Below are positions 57,425-64,000 of a stretch of 64,000 nucleotides of DNA, piece after piece; the first letter of the stretch is position 1; each line of letters starts with the position of its first letter. The translations under genes were made by a program, and so were the position numbers. Where the stretch lies: NCBI GenBank assembly GCA_911728435.2, contig OU452207.1, forward strand, positions 2,294,001 through 2,358,000, written 5' to 3'. Source of the stretch: Apoderus coryli (Eukaryota; Arthropoda; Insecta; Coleoptera; Attelabidae). The notes below the pieces were generated by a model. The model saw nothing but the letters and a program-made list of their open reading frames with translations. It was not told the DNA's origin and ran no database searches.

Positions 57425-58640
57425 TCAGATAGATAGATATATTTATTCACCATTTTACGTCACAAAACATGTATAGTACGTCAAACAAATTAATCAAAGT
57501 TACAGTAACAAAGAAAGGCTTACAAACAAATTAAAAATGTAACAGAATAAAACAAACTAAAACCTAGAAATATTTTACAATATCGCTTCTGAAATAGTCC
57601 TCAAAGGCATAAAAAGCTTGATATATCAAAAATGTTTTAATTCTTTTGTTAAACAGGATTTCACCAAGGTTTTTTATGTGAGATATTCTTTAAGGGATTA
57701 TTTCCCGGAAAACCCTATCAGAGGTGGTATTTTTTAAAGCTGGATTCATAGATGTAGGATTGGTGGATTATAGGGCCAATTAAAATCCAATCTCAAAAAT
57801 AATGTTAACGTTTCTCCGATTTGGTTAGCCTCTAAAAGGGGCAGACCAGGTAAATTAAGTAATGTTCCATCAAATGGAAAGTGAAGATCAACGAAGAGAA
57901 AAGCACTAATTTCACTCGGTCATGTAACCAACTATGAAGAAATACAATGGCAGGAGACTGCATATAGATCAACAGGAACAGCAACATTTCGCTGGCCAGC
58001 AATCTCAATCTAATCAAAAAACTTGAAGCCAAGCACAAGAAATCGCATAGATTTTAACCTTGATTCGAGACAACGTGGGTCTTAACACACCCGAAATCTA
58101 AGCCTTTTCGAAGATTAGAAAAGCTCTTTAGGCAAAGAGCTGGGGACTTAACGGTGGGTGCAATGACACAACCCTGTTTTACGCCCATTGTTTTTGGAAA
58201 GGACTTTCCCGCTCCGCAGCTGTTGAAAACTGCTGGTTCCATATTATTGTGAAGGAGTCGATGTATCCGGGTGAATTTTACACAGCTTGAGCTTCAATAT
58301 CCTCCTCCCGAATAACGGAGTCGAACGCTTTGACAAGTTCTATAAAACACATGTATAGAGGACGATTTTGTTCCTGTAGCTTCTGCTGTATTTGCCTGGC
58401 ACTAAATATCATGTCGGCTGTACCCCTGTTCGGTCTAAGACCAATTGTGTTTCCGGCAGGCATCCCCCTGAGAGTGGGAGAAGACGATTTGACAAAATTC
58501 TTGCAAGAACCTTTCCGGCAACATGCATGACCTTAGTTACATCATCCAGAGATCGTTGGTAAGCAATTTCTATCGTCATGGACATCTGGGAGTGTGTCCG
58601 AAAACACAATGGTCTTTGTACCCTGTAAGTTTAATTTATT
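57425..58640 (-). pseudogene. LINE reverse transcriptase remnants with a (TATC)n tail
   Basis: From high to low coordinates the minus strand has VAGKVLARILSNRLLPLSGG and LPETQ, then GLRPNRGTADMIFSARQIQQ and PLYMCFIELVKAFDSVIREE (58278-58463), KTMGVKQGCVIAPT (58150-58190), and DGTLLNLPGLPLLEA near 57830-57870. These are ordered RT motifs 1 to 5 with many frame breaks. The YADD itself is lost or unreadable. A separate 3' part at 57425-57830 has KNLGEILFNKRIKTFL and AFYAFEDYFRS, typical of a jockey-like C-terminus, then a GATAGATAGATA tail at 57433-57445. The two parts may be different LINEs placed end to end. Confidence 0.7.
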
Positions 58641-58649
58641 CTTACAATT

Positions 58650-59053
58650 AATTAATTACATTTAGTACCGAAATACCTTCATCAACGTGAATATCCATCC
58701 ATTTATGAAAAGTCGTCGTTCATTGTCGATTAGAAGCGTATAATTCAGCTTGAAAGGGAGTGAAATCAATTTCCCAAGATTGCAGATGATAAGAAATGCA
58801 GATTAGCTAAAAAGACGGAAAGGCACGAACTTAATTAATTAACAGTTAATTTATTATGCTGCCTTACTAATTTAATAGCTGTTTTATTTTAGAGTAATTG
58901 ATTTATTAAATATTTAATCTCTGATGCATTTGGGATATTATGTAAATGTAACGTAGAAGATTCTTCAAAATAAATACGAATTACTGCTGATGGTTGGCAC
59001 GCGATAAATTGGTGATTTCAATAAAAGGTTTAGTATAAACATACTGTTATATA
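58650..59053. other. No gene seen
   Basis: AT-rich sequence with no recognisable feature. Confidence 0.45.
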
Positions 59054-59444
59054 CAGGGTGTCTTCCGGGAAAGACCGCTTGGAAAATTCAAGAGGGTAGC
59101 GTATTTTTGTGGCCACCTAGATCCCCGGACTTGACAGTGTTGGTTTTTTATTTGTGATGAAGGATAAAAGACATGGTTTACCAAACACCACCAACCACTC
59201 GAGAGAACATGATTGAGCGAATTCAAAATGCAGTGGCGTCGCTTCCACGAGCTGATAATGGAGGCGGCGGTTGCTAGTACATTAAAAAAGAGCGAACAGC
59301 TGCATTCTGCAAAATGGGGGTCATTTTGAACATTTATGAAAGTTGTGTTGGTAGTCGATTTCCCTAAAAGAATTTTTTTCCGATTGTCCTACGACTATTA
59401 TTTCCTGAGATATGCTACCTGTCCACCCTTAATGGACTACCCGG
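59054..59444 (+). mobile_element. 391-bp deleted mariner-type element
   Basis: The left end CAGGGTGTCTTCCGGG and the right end, complemented, CCGGGTAGTCCATTAAGG, lie between TA dinucleotides (59052-59053, 59445-59446). The ends match only loosely. Inside is the C-terminal transposase part: VFLWPPRSPDLTVLVFYL, then RIKDMVYQTPPTTRENMIER and a final block near GGVILNIYES. The third catalytic Asp region is mutated (VLVF for PLDF). The left 90% of the gene is deleted. Confidence 0.7.
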
Positions 59445-59449
59445 TATAT

Positions 59450-60076
59450 ATAGGAAAACTTAATAGTGATTAATAGATAGTTAATTTTATCATCATCAAA
59501 TTCAGGGTGGTCTACATGAAATTAACAGGTTCAATTAAAAATTCGCCTAATACTATCAATATGTGCATTTTCCACAGGAAATTATTCAAAATTTCTGCTA
59601 TGTTTAGGAAATATGTTTTTTTTAAGTGTTTAACCCCTTTTTACACTCTTTTCGAACGCCAATGTGATCTAGTTTTTGTATGGTTATTGTTTTAGGTTAT
59701 ACTCTTTTAAACCAATGAAAACTTTTTAATATTTCGGATAAGTTTAAGAAGTATCAAGTTTTTAAATTTTTAACCTTTTTTTAAACGTTTTGCCTAAGCT
59801 CAATGTTTGTTAAAAGTTAAGCTACACATATCGTGTAGTATTTTTGTACCAAATTTGGTTAAAATATGTTAAGTGGTTATTAAGTTATCGTTACTTTTGG
59901 TACTTGCCTCCATAATTCTCGCGAAAAATGCGTTTAAAATTTCACCAGTTAGGTATTTGGAACCTATCGGGTCCGCCATCTAACGTTTTTTTTTCAACTA
60001 GTGCTTATTTCGTGAAGGGTAACACTTAGCTCATGTCTGATTTGACAGATAATTAGTTTTATCCTTCCGCTGAACG
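59450..60076. other. No gene seen; upstream of a transposase
   Basis: CAGGGTGGTCTACATG near 59504 is another mariner-like end. TTTGACAGATAATTAG (about 60047) has a partial complement near 61243, so 60040-61265 may approximate the ends of the transposon carrying the next gene. Confidence 0.4.
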
Positions 60077-60077
60077 A

Positions 60078-61160
60078 ATATGGTTGTGTATACGCTTGAA
60101 CAACGCTGGGAAATATTGCGACATTACTTTGAAAATCATGGTAATGTTGCAGAATGTGTGCGAAAATTGCGTACGGATTTTGGAAGAAGAGAAGCACCGT
60201 CAGCTCCGTATGTTCGTTATCTCGTGAAAAAGTGAAAGAAACTGGCATCCTCATCGATAAACCAAAGCGTGAAAAGCCAAAAACAGTGCGTACACCCGAG
60301 AATATTGCTGCTGTGGCAGAAAGTGTGCGTGAAGCCCCATCAACATCAATTCACCGTCGGTCTCAACAATTGAACATTTCGGAGACATCATTGAGACGAA
60401 TTTTTCTTAAAGACCTTGGTATGACGCCATACAAAGTCCAATTGGTTCAGGAGTTGAAGCCAACTGACCATCCAATGCGTTTTCGCTTCGCTCAGTGGGC
60501 CTGCGATCGACTTACAGAAGATGCCGATTTTGCCTAAAAAATCATCTTTTCAGATGAAGCTCATTTTGATCTTGGCGGGTATGTAAACAAGCAAAATTGT
60601 CGCATTTGGGGCACAGAAAACCCGCACGCATACATTGAAAAGCCGATGCACCCAAAACGAGTCACTGTTTGGTGCGGATTTTGGTCCGGAGGCATAGTTG
60701 GGCCATTTGTCTTCGAAAATGAGCAAGGAGTGGCCGTTACAGTCAATGGCGATCGTTATCGGGCCATGTTGAACGATTTTTGTTCACAAAAATTGAAGAG
60801 GAGGATATTGGCAACATTTGGCTTCAACAGGACGGCGCTACGTGCCACACAGCCGAAGCTACACTCGATGTTTTGCGCCCTGTTTTTGAAGATCGCATTA
60901 TCAGCCGCAGAGCTGATGTCGTTTGGCCACCTCGGAGCTGCGATTTGACACCGTTGGACTATTATTTGTGGGGTGCCGTCAAAGATAAGTGTTACGCCGA
61001 CAAGCCAGAGACAATTGACGCTTTGTACAATATTCGTGAAGCCATTGGTGAAATACAGCTGCACACAATCGATAATGTGCTTAAAAATTGGACCGATCGT
61101 GTAGGCTACTGCATGGCCAGCCGAGGCAGCCATTTGAATGAAATTATTTGTCATTATTAA
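60078..61160 (+). pseudogene. Mariner-type transposase, nearly complete but with three lesions
   Basis: From ATG 60078 the gene encodes VVYTLEQRWEILRHYFENHG and the rest of the first HTH, then the second HTH with QQLNISETSLRRIFLKDLGM and TPYKVQLVQELKPTD. The triad regions follow: IIFSDEAHFDLGGYVNKQN, WLQQDGATCHTAEATLDVL and VVWPPRSCDLTPLDYYLWGA. It ends GYCMASRGSHLNEIICHY at 61160. I count 41 residues between the second and third Asp. Lesions: a one-base loss near 60222 (after RYLVKK), a TAA at 60535-60537 where Lys is expected, and a one-base loss near 60780 (NDF-LFTKIEEE). All three Asp survive. It is only distantly similar to the 32.5-kb protein, so it is a separate lineage. Confidence 0.9.
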
Positions 61161-61164
61161 CCGG

Positions 61165-61831
61165 AAGGATTGTACTTTCAAATAAAAAAAGAAATTTGAG
61201 AAAATTTTCAGCAGTTTTTCTTTTATAGCATTTTCAATAAGAAAAAGTTATCTGGCAGACTCAATATAACTCTTATTAGAGTATAATTCAAATATAATAA
61301 GACGCTCAATAATTTCTAAAAGTTATTCAAACACGTATCACATTATACTCAACGTACGAGCCTCCTCATCCCTATCTGACGACACTTTTAAATTTAACAT
61401 TTAATTAACTTTCAAGATTGATATACAGTGAAAATTAAAGTGCAATTTACTTTATATAACTATAGTGTATCATTCGGTTATTACTATCTCATAGTGTATA
61501 TTTCTATAAAGAGTCTATTTCTCATACTTATCGTTTCATATCGCCTTAATCTTCAGTGGAATTACTAGTGCACTAAAGATGAAAAATAAAAATATGTTCT
61601 TGGTTTATGTTGTGGATTAACTTCTTCGAGACTCATATACAACAACGAGTAGTTGCACATAGTGGCTATTAAAGTTAAAGTTGTGTTTTGACATATTTTT
61701 CTTAAAATTGCACAAGCGGCAGCTTAATAAAAATATATCATCGTATTTAACGGCTGGGATTTGTATACAGTGTCTTATTATTTTAGTAAACATTTTCTTT
61801 ATACAGGTGTCCAGAAATGACGTGTACAACG
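61165..61831. other. No gene seen
   Basis: The 3' flank of the transposase, then AT-rich filler. A mariner-like ATACAGGTGTCC lies near 61801. Confidence 0.4.
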
Positions 61832-63003
61832 CAGTGGCGGCTCGTGAAACCAAAACAAATTAACTTATTAAGTAACACTTATCTTGTACGTTCTCTCCGT
61901 AACTTCAACCAACTCGTTAACTCGGTCTTAATTCGCAAAATCTCTAGCTTAAAACATCCACTCACAATCTACTCATTTACTCTCCGTTACTTGTCGCTCG
62001 TGCATGTGCCGCTTAACGTAAAAACATTACACCAAACACGAAGTCGTGGTAAAACTTCACACAATATGAAAATCCTTGCGAAAAACCTACATGAAATAAT
62101 GTAAATAAACATTCTGCGTGACAAAACTAATCAGAGTATAAGGAGATAATGTTATACAATGCAACAAATCACATACCTTCTCAGGCTTATCACCACCCCC
62201 TAAAACTTCCAAATCACAAGCCTCCAAATATTCAGCCAATCGATTCTAGGGTTATGCACTAGGTACTAGTGTTCACACATAGCTAACCAGAGAAGGTTTT
62301 CCAAAACTATTGTTGCTGCAGTTAATCCTATTTAAAGGTAGGTACTTTGTCCCAAAAAAGAAACCGGACAAATCCTCAAGTATCTTCCAGATATAATATA
62401 CCTTGCGGATGGTTAAGAACCAGTCAAATATCTTGGAATAAAAATCTTCACAGCTCACCGATGTTTTTTTTATCTTGCAACAAAAGTTAGAATAATTACA
62501 ACCACCTTCTTCTAATAACGAACCAAAATTAGCAGGAAGGCGCTTCTACGTCACATCCTAATGAAAAATGTCAATGTACTCTCCACATTCCAATGACATA
62601 TGCGTTACGAACAGCGAGTAAATAAGGGGTCGTAATGAAAAACCAAACTAACTGCTAAAAATTGGGAAATAGATAAATTTAGAAATGAGAAAACGGAATC
62701 TGTAACACCAAGTCATTCTGAAATAAATTCTCTAAGGAAATGAATTTAACAAGTTGGATCAAAACTCTTAATTAGTTTTCATGATACGCCCGTGGCAACA
62801 GGAGGTTATACGCAGGAACAGCATTTTGAAAATGACAGTAAGCACGATCAGCTAAATTAATAACAACAGAGACAACAGAACACGTGCTCTGTGAATGCAT
62901 TTTTAAGAAACACTATGGGCCAGGAAAGGTTGTGCGTGTTAATTATTGCCATATTTCCACCTTGTTGTGCCCCACCTCTTTCAGAGCTCACGAGCCGCCA
63001 CTG
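61832..63003. mobile_element. Non-autonomous hAT-like element
   Basis: CAGTGGCGGCTCGTGA at 61832-61847 is matched exactly in complement at 62988-63003. A CAGTGGC-type end is typical of insect hAT elements. I do not find a convincing 8-bp target duplication: the flanks read GTACAACG and GACATAAT. The 1.17-kb interior shows no transposase; the ORF at 61817-62104 lacks any motif. A diverged copy of the right end is at 53715-53748, which supports a repeat family. Confidence 0.65.
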
Positions 63004-63533
63004 GACATAATACTAAATTGACCATTTCTACAATTTTAATTTTCCTAAGACAATTATTTGTTTCTGAATTTTATATTTTCTACATAATATCTCATTCCTT
63101 TAGTTGACTATGCATTTACCTTATTAGACGTTGAAGTTTTTCGACAAATGTTTTCTATAAACAGAAAGCTAAAAGTCGCTTCTGTCTCCAACTTTTTCTT
63201 TTTTTAATTTTCTCCATCCTGCGCGGCTCAACAAGGAGGATCAAGAAATAATTGGATTACTCCATACACATTTTTATAGTAACTCCCTAGTTAGTTTAAT
63301 AGACAGAAGATTACGTATAATACGTTTTGGGTGTTGTTTTATATTTTTATTCTTTTTGTTGTCATGAAGATATTTTGTTGCTTGCTTTTACGGTTTTTTA
63401 TTTTATTTTTCTAATTTGTATGCAGATGTTCTGGCAAACACACAAAAATTGCATAAAACAGAGACACATCTGGATTGGGATCGTTGTTTTAATTAATGAA
63501 TTGATAAAATCCCTGCAAACTATTAGTCGTTAC
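63004..63533. other. No gene seen
   Basis: AT-rich sequence with no recognisable feature. Confidence 0.45.
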
Positions 63534-63665
63534 TAGAGCGCTGTGGACGCCCAAATGAGGCTGTTATACCAGAAAACGTGAAAAAAGTTCACAAATTGGT
63601 TATGAACGATCGCAAATTGAAGGTGCACGAGCTAGCTGACATTGTAAGGATATCAGATGAGAAGC
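63534..63665 (+). pseudogene. Classic-mariner transposase fragment
   Basis: One frame encodes ERCGRPNEAVIPENVKKVHK, LVMNDRKLKVHELADIVRIS and DE, which is the linker and second HTH of mauritiana-type (SETMAR-like) mariner transposases. The sequence after it no longer follows the family. Nothing else of the element is seen up to the window end. Confidence 0.75.
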
Positions 63666-64000
63666 ATCCAAGACTTGATAGCAGTCTTCATTGTCCTTGG
63701 TGCAATGGTCGTATCGAACGATATACGAGGAAGCTATGATAATTGGTGAATTTTGATGACATATCGCAACAATGCATCGTAGTCTTTTTCTTGTAACAAG
63801 GAATATGCTTGAAACAGCCACTTTAACACTGTCCAGTAGTTTGTGTTAGATTTGGTTTTTTCGAAAATGGAAAAAAGAACATCGGTTGATGATTGGCAAA
63901 ATCCAGTATGGAGATGCATCATCTGCAATAAGAGGTCTTATAACGAGTTCAAAAATGTCATCAATAAATTTAGCTGAAAGACCGCAGAATGGAGTTCAGG
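63666..64000. other. No gene seen
   Basis: Minus-strand ORFs here have no recognisable motif. Confidence 0.4.

Overview
This window reads as a gene-poor, AT-rich, transposon-dense stretch of an arthropod nuclear genome, probably an insect with a large genome. The grounds are many mariner-type elements with CAGGGTG ends, several non-LTR retrotransposon families with short-repeat tails, pogo/Tigger, piggyBac, hAT-like and Crypton-like pieces, THAP-domain exons with GT-AG introns, and no bacterial operon structure. I cannot name the species. No complete ordinary host gene can be supported; the best candidate is a multi-exon THAP-domain gene at 43995-45430.

Layout. 1-9.9 kb: a decayed endonuclease-RT LINE at the window edge, a jockey-like LINE (1370-2565, minus), a mariner transposase gene (3904-6012) split by a piggyBac-derived element, a 5'-truncated LINE with a (TAA)n tail (7532-8526) and another endonuclease-RT remnant (minus). 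10-18 kb: a mariner copy cut by both a LINE and a piggyBac-like element, a deleted mariner copy carrying a long RT fragment, and a Crypton-like tyrosine recombinase remnant. 18-24 kb: LINE tails, a GC-rich island, and a DDE-like protein remnant. 24.2-27.15 kb: a nearly complete pogo/Tigger element with TA duplications, followed at once by a THAP exon. 28.4-31.0 kb: an AT-rich element with TTTATAAA-type motifs and matching ends.

31.7-35.6 kb: a minus-strand LINE interrupted by the best-preserved element here, a 2087-bp mariner-type transposon with about 365-bp terminal inverted repeats and an uninterrupted transposase ORF. 36-40 kb: inverted repeats and an ACGTTTT-rich repeat. 40.4-42.7 kb: a long-TIR mariner relative with lost catalytic residues and an unexplained membrane-protein-like ORF inside it. 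44-47 kb: the THAP gene, an endonuclease fragment and a MITE. 47.2-47.8 kb: a 198-bp tandem triplet, each unit carrying a tRNA-Ser-type primer binding site. 49.5-64 kb: Crypton, LINE, mariner, DDE-like, tRNA-like and hAT-like pieces.

The genes are mainly independent mobile elements. What links them is nesting, which gives a relative insertion order at several loci. All identifications come from reading motifs in the translations; no database search was run.
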